64,000 nucleotides of DNA from Leuctra nigra (lineage: Eukaryota; Arthropoda; Insecta; Plecoptera; Leuctridae): positions 18,384,345 through 18,448,344 of the forward strand of contig OW203762.1 of NCBI GenBank assembly GCA_934045905.1. The letters are read 5' to 3'. Below, one piece after another: positions 1-12,799 of this stretch (position 1 is the stretch's first letter; each line of letters begins with the position of its first letter). The position numbers and the translations under genes are program-made. Under the pieces are notes generated by a model, which was not told the origin of the DNA, made no database searches, and was given only the letters and a program-made list of their open reading frames with translations.

Positions 1-3000
1 CGCCTTCTAGCATGGAATCTAACGTTGTTGTGTGTCCTTGTAAAATTACTTCTTTGTTTAGGATCTTGTTGGAGCTATGTTGATCCAGTTGTGAGAATTC
101 GAACGAATCTTCAATTATTTCGCAACGTGTCTCCATTTTGTCTTGAAGTGCGTTGATAAAGGCATCATTTGGAGTTGAAAGAAAAATAATACGTTTATCA
201 TTTTCCTCTTTGAAAACCTTCGACAACTCTGCACAAACATCAGCAATCTTCTCATCTTCATTGCCATCTTCACCCACAATCACAAGCAATGTCTTCTTGT
301 CAGTGGTCCATGAAGAAAGAAAAGAATCCTTTGAGGCCAACAAACATTTCGATCCCACGAATATGTACGAACCCTTGTGCGTTTCAAGAACTTGCAGAAG
401 TTTACTCGAAGCGATCTTCAACGAACTTCTTTCAACGAGAATGTTTACAAAACGGCTTTGTTTGTCGGAAACAAGATCCTCGAACATGCGAGTCGCACTC
501 TCCTCAAACTTCACATCCAAACGAAACTTCTTCTCCTCCTGCGGAACGAGCGCTTCCGCCAGTGCCTGATTCAAAGACTGGAGCAGAATTGAACTGTTTT
601 GATCCAGAAACTCCATACTGTCTCTCCACCAAGTCTTGAATTGTTCTTCATAAATCCGATACATTGAATCAATATCGACTCCATGTTTCACGCAAAGTCC
701 AATCAATTCCTTTTTAATGACGTCATCCAGCTCGCTCTCGCTCGGCTGTCCTGTAAACACCTTCAGTTTACTCAAGAAGTCGACCACCTCATTGTCCTCT
801 CCACTCACAGCTGCGTAAATATCTGCATCTCTCTCTTTCTCAAACTTGAACACAATCTCTCCCTCACTGTTTCCTACTGGCAGATACTCGTCAATTTCAC
901 CCTTGACTTCATCCCTCTTTCTCAGTTGCATGTCCTCACTGGCTGACGTATTCGTGTATACGATGAAATCACAAAACTCAATGGAGCCTTCAAACAAAGC
1001 GTTCTTTTTCAACTCCAGCTCGGTTTTAATATCTCGATATGATTTCAATTGAGCATTAAGTGAGAATTTACCTCTGGCCGCTTTCAGCATGGCTCCACTT
1101 AGAAGAAACCCGTGTGCTTCCTTGTGTTTGAGCTGAAGGAACGAGGTGTGCCAGATGGAGGGATGTTCTGATGGTTTGTACTTGAACACTACGTCATCAA
1201 GACTGCCAGCTCCTTTGACATTAGTTGCTAGTTGGAACTCACGGCCGCTGGTGATGCCACGGAGAAACATGTACGCGGAGAGTTTATACTCGAACCCTTC
1301 TCCTTTCGATGTGGCGCGCGATTCCGTCTTGTCGTAGTGGTTGCGGCTTCTCTCTGTAGACAGTTCGAGGACCTGAAACACCACATATAATAAAGTTTAA
1401 AAAACCATAAAATATTGTATCCTGTACCTGTACCTACAGCTTAAAACATGATAGAAATTACTAGGAAAACGCTCAGTGTAACGCGTTGATGAGCGAGCAC
1501 GGGTACGTGCAAATTCTCAAACCGAAATGCGTACACAATGCACAGAAAACATATACATCCATATTGAATTTAAATATGTTGCACGCAACAACATAAAAGT
1601 ATATGCTTTTCATCGAAACTTAAAAATAGCATCTAAGATCTAAGCACCCTGGTAAATATACCAAATCATATTCAATTCAATTGGCACTGGAAAACATTTA
1701 TTTTGATACTTCATTACTGACAGATATTAAAAATTTCAATAAGATCATACGTTCTTAAAAGAGACAATGATGGTCTTAATGATCAGGCAAAATATGAGTT
1801 TAATCAGAATTATCAAATACCGTTTTCATTTTTCAGCCTATCAGGAGATATTTATTTAAATTTTAATCAATGAATGGATTTCAAAAAAATTAGGCTATGC
1901 AAACAGAGAATGTTGGTTTTACATGTGTGCAAAATTTCAGCTCGATCAAAGAAAAACTCTGACCTGTAGGAGCCAAAATATGAGTTTGATCAGATTTATC
2001 GAAGACCATTTTCATTTTTCAACCTATCAGGATATGTTTATTTAAATTTTAACCAATTAATGGATTTCAAAAAAGTTAGGGTCTGCAAACAGAAAAAGTT
2101 GTCTCTACATGTGTGCAAAATTTTAGCTCGATCGAAGAAAGAAACAAAAAACAAAACAGAAGTCCGTGCCAAAGAAGCCAAAAGGAAACGCTCGCTTCGC
2201 TCGCTCAATTACTTCAATCTCCGTCATCAGGTGGCAGGAAACGTAATAATAATGTTTAGTTTTTATAATTTCTTCTATCTTGATTTTAGTTTTACCAGTA
2301 TACTGGGGCTGGACTCACGAAAAGTATTATCTGCTAATACGTATTATCTTTTGATTTAATACCAAGAACACCATGTTAAATGAAAGATAATACCAAAGAT
2401 AGTACGTATTAGGAGAAAATACATCTTTGTCGATCTATTTTCTTTTTATTATATTACCCAGTACATTATCTTCCTTTTATTAAAATATAGTGTGCATCAC
2501 CACTATCTAACAAAAATACTTCAGGATCAATGCTTCCAATATATAAATCCAATATATACGCCCAAATAGAAAATTATATCCTAAAAGTAACGTCTAATAT
2601 GGCGAAATATTTTAATACAGCCTTGATCACCCTCATCCGATTTAAGCATTTAACATAATGTTTTTGGCATCACTTTCAAATATATAATGGTAGTCGCTAT
2701 GGTATTGGTTGTTGCATTCGTCGAGCTTACGTGTAAAACTTGGAGTATGAAACGCCGCAGCATTCGACATCACTCTACTTGTCAGCACGGTCCCCTCGAT
2801 AGGCCTGCCTCGGCGGGCGGACAATCTAGAGACCTTGCTTTGCTTGTCACCTGTTGCCCTGAAGCATCAACCATTACTCTGATACACTACTACACTTGTA
2901 GACTAAACTCCCACGCACTCCATGTGTTGTATAATACACACTCGGATGCCAGGGGTTTGCCAGTCGGGGTGTGCAACCCGAATAACAGATCGTCTACACT

Positions 3001-3078
3001 TACAGCATCAACTTCTGGAGTGTCCCCGCCTGGCGCCACCTCTGGCGCCTGGACGACATCCTTCTGCTCCTCAGCCAC
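1..3078 (-). CDS. Large protein with DUF4297/Mrr-like N terminus, 5' part, open at window edge
   Basis: Two coding exons on the minus strand: 3078-3004 (25 codons, donor GT at 3003-3002) and 1372 down to 1, open without a stop for about 457 codons; the join is phase 0. The acceptor before 1372 is a good pyrimidine-rich CAG. About 482 residues are visible. Residues 48-62 begin a helix-rich stretch (GEGFEYKLSAYMFLRG), followed by GAGSLDDVVF (Asp84/Asp85) and SFLQLKHKE (Gln105-Leu-Lys107). An Asp followed about 20 residues later by Q-x-K is the hallmark of PD-(D/E)XK nuclease folds of the Mrr and DUF4297 type, which in bacteria sit at the N terminus of Cap4 and some Avs defence proteins. The rest is acidic/basic helical sequence with no P-loop inside the window. 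Similar proteins may exist as multigene families in arthropods (from memory). Exon 1 has no ATG in frame: the apparent start is GTG at 3078-3076, with a TGA two codons upstream. The nuclease assignment is inference; the long open frame and splice sites are seen. Confidence 0.7.
1461..2206 (-). mobile_element. Helitron/Helentron-like non-autonomous element, copy 1
   Basis: Read on the minus strand the element starts at the GAGCGAGCGAAGCGAGCG block near 2206 and ends at CTAG (1464-1461) followed by host T. The 3' end carries the hairpin CGCTCA...TGAGCG about ten bases before CTAG, as in Helitrons. The start block is partly complementary to the GCTCGCTC just before the 3' hairpin, which fits the asymmetric terminal repeats of Helentrons. 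No coding capacity. Confidence 0.7.
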
Positions 3079-3207
3079 CTTGTTTCAGCAGAAGATGCTT
3101 TGCAAAATGACAGCTGTGAAAGTCAAAACATGGTTAGCTCAAAACATGGTCAGCAGTTTACCAAAATACGATTACAGTTGTAATGATTTTCATTGTACTC
3201 ACTCACG

Positions 3208-4218
3208 TAGTTTCATTGCCCCATGCTCCTAAGAGTGAAGTCTGATGCTTATGCAACCCGCACAGCAGCTGTGCATGGCGGCACACAGGGACACAAGGGG
3301 CCGCGTTAAGACGCTGCGAAACAAAACAGACTGCCATCGTGTGAATAAACACAATATACAATCGTGTTGAGCTCACACCTTTTATGTTTACTCTCAAAAA
3401 TTTCCCTTTTGCTCTAAGGTCCGGTTTTACAATGCTCGGTTAACTTTACCGATAGTTCATTCTAAAAATATCCTTTTGTTGTTTCTATGGCAATCGAGTC
3501 CTAATCAACCGTTTAAAATTTAGTAGAGCATTGAAAAACTGGTATTAACACTGATAGTTAAAAATCTATATTGTTAGATTCAAAAAGATATTATCTGCTA
3601 ATATTTTTTTATAGTTGTGCCAGTGCATGAACACCACGGTGCAAGTGCAATTATGACCCGACGAAATTCTTAAGAACTTACCTCGCAATATCTGCGTTGA
3701 AGTGTGGATACAATAAAGTTTTGTTTGGCAACAACTGGTTCAAACCGTCCACACCTTCTCGCCTTATCAATGAATCTGGATGTCAACTCTTCTGCTGGCT
3801 ATTATCAGCGTCAGAGCAGATTCCTTATCACAGACTCGCTTATCTCCAGCTGATAAAATACTTGATTACTTCAATGTGTAATTATTTATTACGCCGAATT
3901 TATCAATATATATTTCCGGGTCACTATCTAAATATACGTAATTTGTTTGTATTGATTATTTTTTCAAAAGTACCTACTCATGAATTTACGAAATTTGCAT
4001 ATTAAATTGAAAGACTTTGGCTTGAAATATTGCCATATGGAAGTGGCTCTAATAATGGAACAAATGTTTCATTAAATGTGATAAATTGTTAACTGTCATC
4101 AATTAGCATTTGATGCTCTGAGTTTTGGATATAGAATTTGTAATAAGTACACAGAAATTGAAGGAAATCTGTTATCCCTATTATTAAAATCTGGGTCTTG
4201 TAGCTCGCTAACGTTAAG
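3208..4218. other. Intergenic region between divergent genes
   Basis: About 1 kb between the minus-strand gene (5' end near 3207 if a non-coding exon with donor at 3206 is real) and the plus-strand gene starting at 4219. A shared bidirectional promoter is possible, but I see no clear TATA box or other motif. AT-rich, with no convincing coding sequence or repeat termini. Confidence 0.4.
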
Positions 4219-7200
4219 ATGTCGTACAGATATAAACGCAAGAAAAGCGATCACAGTTGCATCCAAACCCCAAGCACTTCCATGGAGCTTTCGGTTGACG
4301 ACAAGGAAAATGAAAGTGATTCCGATTCAGAATTCGAGCCGGCCCCTAAGAGAATCAATGACATGACGTATGATCTCAGTAGAAAGATAACACCGAAGAA
4401 AACACGAAGATCCGGTCACAATTCACCAGATCCTTCGACTTGTACCGATATTACGTCGATTAATGATGGAGAATTGTTCGGATCAGAACTCGAAGGAGTT
4501 CGGACCCGATCAATAACGATGAAAGTGCTGAGATCAAAAGAACGCTCTAGAAATGATCTTCGAAAGTTGAATCTTTTGACGATTCTGGGAACACCAAATG
4601 ATGCTGTCAATGACAATCTGTCGGAAACTGGAGGCTCAGAATGTTTTCGGGATTGCGCGATTAGTTTTGCCGTTTCCAGTATCGGCGTTGATGATACATT
4701 TGTGAACGGCGTTGATGATGCATTGGTGAAGGATGATGTTGGTGATCGGATGATTGAGAACACCCCAGTGATTGGGATGATTGAGCCAGTGGTAGAGGAA
4801 GTGGTGTGGCTGCCAGTTGCGGGCGTCAGCGCCTGTGACAAAGAGATTCACCACGAACGCATTGCTGAGGAGAAACAGACGCAGATAGATGATTCAGAGA
4901 ATCAGTCAAGTCAGTACCAAAATATCAGTCTTAATAATCTAGTAATTAATTACCTAGTACCGTCTCAAATCCTTTTCAGAAAATCATAACAAACAAAAAT
5001 ATTCGAAAATTAATATTTCCATTCAATTCTCGCACGATAGGATGCCAGATAATAATTCTACATCAGGTTTCCAGGAAGAAAATTCGTAGAACAAATAAGT
5101 TTACTTCACATGCGTATTAGGAACATATTGTATGCAACAGGTGGTTTTCCAGGTGGTTAACAAGTCAGGTCGAGTTTACTTTCTTACCCTCGTCGTCATT
5201 ACTCTCTTCTATACGAAGAGTTATGTCAAACTATTCACCATTTGCTTACCATTTGGATCTTTTCGGAACTCCAAACGGAGGCTATTTATTTAAAAGATGG
5301 AACATGACACCTGTAACTATAGGGCATGAGACGGTAACGAATGTTCCATTATTCCAGGCGCCTATGAGAACACGTCTAGTGAAGATGAAGACGAGGATGA
5401 GACTCCGGCTAAGTGGACCACTCAGAGTCTGTGGGAGGTGAGTTGCTCGGAGATAAGTCTCATTCAATACTAATCATTAACGAACTTCTTTTGTTTTACA
5501 CTAGGAAAACGCTCGGTGTAACGCGTTGATGAGCGAGCACCGACACGCACGACATCGCCAATCATAGCACGATCCATTCAATCAAAGATAACTTACTATA
5601 CATTATTTATTACCAATTTTCCTTGCAACTTTTCATAAACACTCTGGATCAATTAAATAACAGATTATTGTACTGATATTTTTCCATCAATCTCTTTGGA
5701 CAGATATTCAAACACTTAAAACAGCAATAAGTCTGTAAATTCTTGACCGATTGTGCTGGAAATGTGTAAAATATGATGTTATCTAGTCAAAACGTCGTTT
5801 TCATAACTGTGAAACACAATCCATATCGTAAAATAAATTATTTTAGATAAGGTATACCTATAGTCAGGGAACAGAATTAAAAAAATGACAACTTTGCGGG
5901 CAGGTCTGTTAAAAGTTGCCAACGTCGATATTCTTATGTATTTTGATGCGCTGAATTCGAAAAAAAACGTTGGCATCCTGTCATTTGACTCCTTCACCCT
6001 TAAATTCAACAAAAACGGGGTGAACTACCCTTAATCATAAAATCAGCCCTATTTTCGTAACTAGACGAGATAAAACAAATGTTAAAAAACCGTAATATAG
6101 CTGAACATGTAATGAACATATTTGTCGCTGCATGTATGGGCAAAATGTAAACAATTAATGTACTAAATAATATTTGAACAATTGACTTCAATAAAATTTA
6201 GCCAAATTGGAAAACATATCACGTAATTCTAAAAAAAGTATAAGAGTTAAACACTTGACAATTGTTAATAACATACCCAACATCCTGACTGCCGTAACGA
6301 AATCAACCGTATTACAAAATGTTGAATAGTTTGGTCTACAGAAATGTTCAAATGCATTGACCTCAGATTGCATCCAGCTCATCTCGCCTCACGCGGGATC
6401 GAGTGGGCCACCTTTTAGTCTAGAGTCTAAAGGGTTTGACCCCCCACTAATTGCAACATTAGAGTATTTTATATCATTGGATTCAGAAAAAATAACTGTA
6501 TAACATACCAAAAGTCTACCAAAATTAAAATAAGATGGCTTCCTCTGATTGGTCAATTAGTGAAAAACAATTGAATGCGATTATTAATTTACAGTGTAAT
6601 GTAAATACATCGAATATGGTATCGAATGAAAGCTCTTTTCAAGTAGAGTTCAGAAAAAAATATTAAAAAATTCAAAATTTTTACCAAGGTCAAATATGCT
6701 CTAAAGTACCCAGAATGGCCTCTATAGAGGCACGCGACTTAAAATGGCTGCCGTAGTCGCATCCGAAGAGCTACAGACATGCTTTTGGTGTCATTCGATT
6801 AAGAATACAATTTTCTGTAACATATCAAAAGTATACTAAAATCAAAATAGTGCTAATGATAATCATTTGTTAATTAGTAAATTAGAAAATTAAACAAAAT
6901 TATATAGTGCAGTAGCAAAGCAATTAAACTATGGATTTTAAGATTAAATGTTTAGTTCTTTTAAATATCTCAATTGTACCCTCCTGAACATTTTTGGATG
7001 AGGAGACATTTGATTCGATCCTGCATTTTCAAGATGGCGGCCAATGATCAATGCGGCACTGCAGTTTCAATATCTCAGCTCCCGTTCATCCGATTTTAAT
7101 TTATTTTCTTTGAAATTGAAGCTGAATAATGTCTTCATCTTTTTTGTAATAAGTATTATTATCATATCACGAACAGTTTAAAAGTAACATTAAAAATTAC

Positions 7201-10200
7201 TGATACCTAATTTGACTTTTGGGTTTTCGTTCAATATGGTTATAAGCCTATTTACATTGTTGTGTGTATGTCCACGCGAAACATTTTTAATTATTATACT
7301 CTGGACATATTATTAGCTTTCATATGATGTATAATTTGTGGGGTATAAAGTCAATAGGAGCTGAGAAAATGGGTTTAGAACATAAACCTTAATCATTGAG
7401 ATAGCAAAATTCCAGTATTCAGATTTCTGAATATTAAAAACCTATTTTCTCATCTCCCGTTGACTTTAAAACCCATCATTTATATATCACAGGACAGCTA
7501 ATGACATTTTCAGATTATTTTATTTGAAAAATGTTTTCCGTGGACATACACACAACAATATACATAGGCTTTAACAGTTTAAAACGAAAATCCAAAAGTC
7601 AAATTATCAGTAATTTTAAATAAAACTTTTTAACTGTTCGAGATATAATAATATTACTTATTACAAAAAAGATGAAGACATTATTCAGCTTCTTTATAAA
7701 AGAAATATAATTAAAATCGTATCAACGGGAGCTGATATATTGTAATTGCAGCGGCCGCATTGATCTTTGGCCGCCATCTTGAAAATGCAAGTTCGAATCA
7801 AATGTCTCCTCTTCCAAAAATGTTCAGAAGATAACAATTGAGATATTTGCAAGTACTGAACATTTAATCTAAAAATCCACAGTTCAATTGCTTTGCAACT
7901 GCACTATATAATTTTGTTTAATTTCTTATTCACTAATTCACAAATTATTATCATTAGCACTATTTGGAATTTTGTAGACTTTTGACATGTTACAGAAGAT
8001 TGTATGATTGTTGATTGCTAAAATGACACAAAAAGCAAGTCTGTAGCTCTTCGGATGCGACTACGGCAGCCATTTTAAGTCGCGTGCCTCTATAGAGGCC
8101 ATTCTGGGTACTTTTTAGAGCATATTTGACCTTGGTAAAAATTTTGAATTTTGTAATATTTTTTTCTGAACTCTACTTGAAAAGAATTTTCGTTCGATAC
8201 CATATTCGAGTAAATTAATAATACCTTATTTTAATTTTGGTAGACTTATGGTATGTTATAAAGTAATTTTTTCTGAATCCAACGATATCAAAATACTCTG
8301 ATGTTGCAATTAGTGGGGAGTCAAACCCTTTAGACTCTGGACTATAATGTGGTCTATCTATTCAATGAATTAATTGGGGCAAAACACGACAAACCTTGAG
8401 CCGTGGCCACTTCTACATTATAGTGAAAAGTGCGGAGGCATTATTTTAATTTGTGTTTCTACAAAGTGATGCGTCGTCCAGAGTAGGGTTTTTACTTTTT
8501 ATCATATACATTCCCGGTACATTAACTTCTTCGTTTTATTACTTTATCTTGGTATATTGATTAATCTATATGTGATCAATTGATTGATAACTTGCCAAAA
8601 GGAAGGATTAAATCTCCCACACCTACAGAATGACAACAAACCTCTGCTAACTGACATAGTGTACATTAAAATTGACAATTTCACAGTGAATAATTAGTTT
8701 TGAATAGCTGCATGGTGAACACACAGTTTCGCGCTATAAATACCTAGCACGCATTGGCTGTTCCCCGTCACATGATCCCCCCTCCTCCGCAATACCGTTG
8801 GGCCAAGCTGTGGGACGCTAGGGCGATGCAGCGGGCCCGTGGAGTTGCTTTATTCAAATGACTATATTTAAGTAACCCGGCAATCTACCGAAATGCGGTA
8901 AACTGCATTATCTTCCTTATTGTATTGGGCAGTTTTTTGTAAAGTATGAGCTTTATGACTTTCTTAGTTAAGCAGCACCGACAAGTTATATTTTTTTGTG
9001 AAAAATTAGCAAGTGCGTTTTTTGAGATAATGGGCCCAATCAGCAAGTTTGAAGGGTCATTATCAAAATTTTGAAGATGCCATTTTATTAATCAGTATTT
9101 AAACTTGACATGAGTTTTTTTTCGTAATTTTATCGTAAGTTTTGACAAATTTGGTACGGTTTTTAGCTTTAAACCCCTAGAACAGGGTTTTTTAAGTTTA
9201 AGGGTAGAAGGAGTCGGATTTCGAATTGCCAACGTCACTTTTTGGATTCAGCGGGGTCGAGTCACTGGGTCGAGTTAGTGGGAATCACTATTCAGTTTGC
9301 TTTTAACACGATTTACTTGTACTCATGAGAAGGAGACGTCTTTTCAGATTCTGTTCCCTGACTACTATACCTATGTATATGAAATACCTACATTACATTT
9401 TAACTACATTATGTATTGCAATATGATCAACTAAGAAAAGAATCTGTCTTACTTGATATAAACTTTGCTTTGCTACATAGAGCAACCCAGAATGCAGTGG
9501 AATTTCTGTTTTGAAATGTCATTTCTGACAGTTATTAAAACTGTCAATAAGTGCATCTATGTTCTTGACTGGTAGGGCTGAAAATTTGTAAAATAAGAGA
9601 CAATGTTGGTCTGAACGACCATGCAAAATATGAGTTTGATTGATCAGATTAATCGAAGACCATTTGATAGGTCAAATGGTGGTGTGGCTATAGGCCGTTT
9701 TAAATTAAGTATACAAATGAAAAATATTGGTGCCAATCCTTGCTAAGTTTAAAGTTGCCAATCCTTGCTAAGTTTTAAGTTGATCGATTAAACCTTTATG
9801 ATTGAACGGTTCCTTGTTAATTTTCAAAAATCACAGGATTTCGTTCAAAAAATATACCTGGGACCACCCATATGATATGATATGTAGTGTGTGTACACAA
9901 TATCAGATCAATCTGTTGAACGGTCATTATTAGTTTCATATCGTTTAAAACTTTCTGCTCTAACTACCTTGCCTTGTAGATTCGAAGTCGCCGTGAATTT
10001 GACAGCCAACACGCAAAATGTCCCTAAAATGACAAAAACTTTTGAAAATAACTACAGATTAGAGTGAAAATTGGCAAAAATACCTTAAATGTTGGTACCA
10101 ATGACCATGCGAAGTTTTTAGTTGGTCGGTCAATCGGTTCCAGTTTAAATTTCAAAAATCACAGGAAAAATGGTTTCAAATTTGAACCAATTGGAGGATT

Positions 10201-12341
10201 TGGCTGAATTATTTTTTGATTGGGTACAATGTTGGTTGCAATAACTTTGCTAAATTTCAAATTGATCGAACCAACCAATCGAAAGATAATTTTTATAAAA
10301 TTTGAACCAATCACAGGATCTCGTTCAGAAAAGATCCCAGGGATCGCATAGATTACGTTAGTATGTGTACAAAATTTCAGATCGATTGGTTGTGCGGTTT
10401 GACCTGGGCAGTGCAGGCAAAAAAAACAACAAAAAAACACACAGAGAAAGTGCCATAAGAGTACCGTGGTGACGCTCGCTCAATCAGCAATGCAAACAAT
10501 TGAATTTTGCCTGAGGGCGGAGTGCGGACATTATGTCGGCACGTTTGACAGATGAGATAAAAGCTATTAGGATGTATTCTTGTGAAGTGAGTGATTCCTC
10601 TTCATATTAAAGATTTCTCCGAAGCCTGCAATTGCCCAGTTAACCATAAATACTATCAACTGTCGCCCAAAACACAGATGACAGCTATTCTGCAGAATGG
10701 TGTCAACAAAATAGTGCCAACAAGATGGAGGCAACAATGAGGGATGTCTCATGCAAAGTTGTTTAAGAACGTCAGTCATTATTATTGTAGCGAGTACATC
10801 AGTAATTCAAGGGGCACGGCGCCAGATAGTTTCGATTTTCGCCCTCGATGCGATGAGTTGCGACCACGTTTCGATATTATTCAAAGTTGAGTCAACTCTT
10901 CGGAGGTTTCTAGCGACATCCAGCGGAAACATGGCAAATCCAACATGGCGGATGTCGTGCCACTAAGCAATATTTCTTTCTTGAAGATGTTCTTTAATTA
11001 AATCCATGACTGTTACTTAAATGTCAAATGCAAGTTTAAATAATTTTGGTCAGCTGAAGGAGAAGTTATTGACACGAAGAGGCTAACCCTGTTGTTTGTT
11101 TGTTCAGGACGTGTTCAGATCACGAGCTGCTTTGAAGCAATATCACATGAAGGAATTCGCTCAAGTGTGTTCCCAAACCGCGAAGAAAGCTTTGAAAGAT
11201 ATCAGCAGCGTCAAATGCAATCTCGAGGAAGAGTAAGCTTTTGCATTTTCCTTACATGATTCATAACTTCAATATAACTTGCAGCACGTATTTGATACGG
11301 AAACTGTGGCAAACCTCTTATAAGGAGCAACATTAATTTACACATCTACAAAAATAATCTTTGTTATTATTCCATAAAAATTTGAGTGTTCACGTAGTAC
11401 AAAATTGTTTTTATTTCTCTATCTTGCATAGGCAAGATCAAGTGTCTATCAAATAGGCAAGCCAATTGTATATTAAAGATGCAACAACATAGATTGTAAA
11501 ACAAAAATTGTATTGCAGGAAAGTCGCGTCACAATCGATGCAAGGATTGGTTTCTGACATGAAGCATCTTCAGCGGCTCCTGAGCGACGAGAAGGGAAAT
11601 GCCGCGCATATTAAAACATTCCATTCCATTCAGAAACTCTTCCAGATTGACAAGGAGCGTCGAGACAAAATTAAATCATGGTACTTGATTTACTTGGGGG
11701 GTTGTGCATAAAGGACGTCACGCTAAAAATTGGTTATTTTGACACCTCCCCCCCTGCCCCTGTCACGCTTTGTCACACTTTTCTAGACCCCCCCCCCCTG
11801 AAAGGACGTCACAAAACTATCTCTACCCCCCTTTAAACTATCCCCCTTAAAATAATTTTTCTGACTGAAAATGTATCGGAATTTGTCATTTTTAGCAAAA
11901 TTTCAGTTCTCTAAAATTATCAACTGAAATTTAAAATGCTTGACAATATCTATATCAAAACGTGACGTCCTACTGGCTCCAGAACCCCCTACCCCCTGTC
12001 ACACTGTGTCCCATACTGGTGACCTCCCCCCCCCCTACCACCCCTGAAGCGTGAAGTCCTTTATGCACAGCCCCTTGTGTGATGTCCTGTTAATGTTTAT
12101 AACAGCTCCGATTATCTTTTAAATGATTCTTGTTACTTTGTTATGCAGTTTGGAGTCGTGCAAGGCTAATTTGAAGGCAGGCGAAGATCTTTGCAAATCG
12201 TTCGAGGAGAGAAACAAGGCTTATATTGTAGAAGCTGTGAAGAAACTGCAAGTGCAGTTGCGTGCTCGTGTCAAGACCCACAACAATGTTCAGAGAGCAA
12301 GCAAACGACGATTCTTCAAGTCAGCTGCTAGATTGATTTGA
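4219..12341 (+). CDS. Unrecognised 416-residue acidic/coiled-coil, probably nuclear protein
   Basis: Five exons join in frame: 4219-4909, 5358-5437, 11108-11232, 11519-11680, 12149-12341 (TGA 12339-12341); total 1251 nt. The first donor is GTCAGT at 4910; reading through it gives a stop at 4989. The N terminus is basic (YRYKRKK), followed by Ser/Asp/Glu-rich sequence (SDSDSEFEP) and several RRS/KKTRR clusters that look like nuclear localisation signals. Exon 2 encodes an acidic linker (SSEDEDEDET) and the W..QSLW motif. Residues about 258-400 are charged and helical, predicted coiled coil, ending in a basic tail (KRRFFKSAARLI). The order (variable acidic N terminus, C-terminal helical bundle, basic end) loosely recalls chromosome-axis proteins of the Cor1/SYCP3 kind, but I see no diagnostic motif and do not assign it. 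Intron 2 (5.7 kb) is filled by nested transposons. Confidence 0.75.
5861..9364. mobile_element. 3.5-kb terminal-inverted-repeat element inserted in Helitron copy 2
   Basis: Ends are TAGTCAGGGAACAGAAT at the left and its reverse complement at the right, flanked by CTA on both sides (5858-5860 and 9365-9367). Further in, both sides carry a diverged inverted block around CGTTGGCA...GACTCCTTC.CCCTTAAA (about 5966-6005 and 9195-9235). No transposase frame is visible, so it is non-autonomous. The family is not assigned. Confidence 0.6.
6416..8344. repeat. Long imperfect palindrome (fold-back element), arms about 0.9 kb
   Basis: Left arm about 6416-7373 and right arm about 7435-8344 are inverted copies with scattered mismatches, for example AGAGTCTAAAGGGTTTGAC near 6422 and its complement near 8320-8338, and GACTTAAAATGGCTGCCGTAGTCGC near 6736 and its complement near 8049-8083 (shown in parts). 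The spacer is about 60 bases. TA flanks both ends, suggesting a TA target site. Nested within the 5861-9364 element. Confidence 0.75.
11697..12074. mobile_element. MITE with GGGGYTGTGCATAAAGGACG termini
   Basis: Terminal inverted repeats GGGGTTGTGCATAAAGGACG and GTCCTTTATGCACAGCCCC enclose C-rich sequence. It lies in intron 4 of the 416-residue gene just after the donor at 11681. The TTG-like flank is compatible with a PIF/Harbinger-type target, but the family is not settled. Confidence 0.6.
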
Positions 12342-12513
12342 ATACATTCTGATTGATGGGGTGGATATTGTCAAGTTGTTTAGTCGTTTAGAGGGACACA
12401 GAAAACAAGAATTTGAGTATGTCGCTTGTTTTGATTTGAAAGTATATGTACAGGATAGTATTTACATTTTATGAAGTCAAGAGAGAACCGAGTCTTCTTG
12501 CTTTTATAGACTA

Positions 12514-12799
12514 AAGCTGGGTTCCCATACTTCGCATCGAATTCGCTTCCGGTTCGCTTCGCTTTTGCAAAATGGCTACCCTTTAACAAAGGAAATCGTC
12601 CATGATTACATGCGCATGTTCACTTGTTTCGGTTTTGTTTCGGTTTCGTCAAAGTTAAAATTGGCTCAACTTTAACGAAACCGAAACACGGGAACATGCG
12701 AATGTAAACATGGACGATTTCCTTTGTTAAAAGGTAGCCATTTTGCGAAAGCGAAGCGAACCGGAAGCGAATTCGATGTGAAGTATGGGAACCCAGCTT
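12514..12799. repeat. Fold-back MITE, arms about 140 bp
   Basis: Near-perfect inverted repeat: AAGCTGGGTTCCCATACTTC at the left and GAAGTATGGGAACCCAGCTT at the right, complementary almost through to the centre near 12660. It sits in or just after the 3' UTR of the 416-residue gene and would form a very long hairpin if transcribed. Confidence 0.75.

Larger units (their letters stand above)
5501..10482 (-). mobile_element. Helitron/Helentron-like element, copy 2, split by a 3.5-kb insertion
   Basis: The 3' CTAG end with hairpin lies at 5501-5535 and the GAGCGAGCG start block at about 10482, both in minus orientation. The element-type sequence is interrupted from 5861 to 9364 by a separate inverted-repeat element. 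The segment 9365-10482 aligns in reverse complement with the copy at 15043-15957, including the run about cold-spot phrases such as CAACCAATCGATCTGAAATTTTG. Lies inside intron 2 of the 416-residue gene. Confidence 0.65.

Noticed and set aside
153..1337. Plus-strand open frames
   Set aside because: Shadows of the long minus-strand exon, which is open over the whole stretch and has a matching acceptor.
10159..10440. Frames of 93 and 98 codons (10159-10440, 17194-17490 minus)
   Set aside because: Both are the same piece of Helitron-like sequence including its poly(T) tract; no conserved protein domain.
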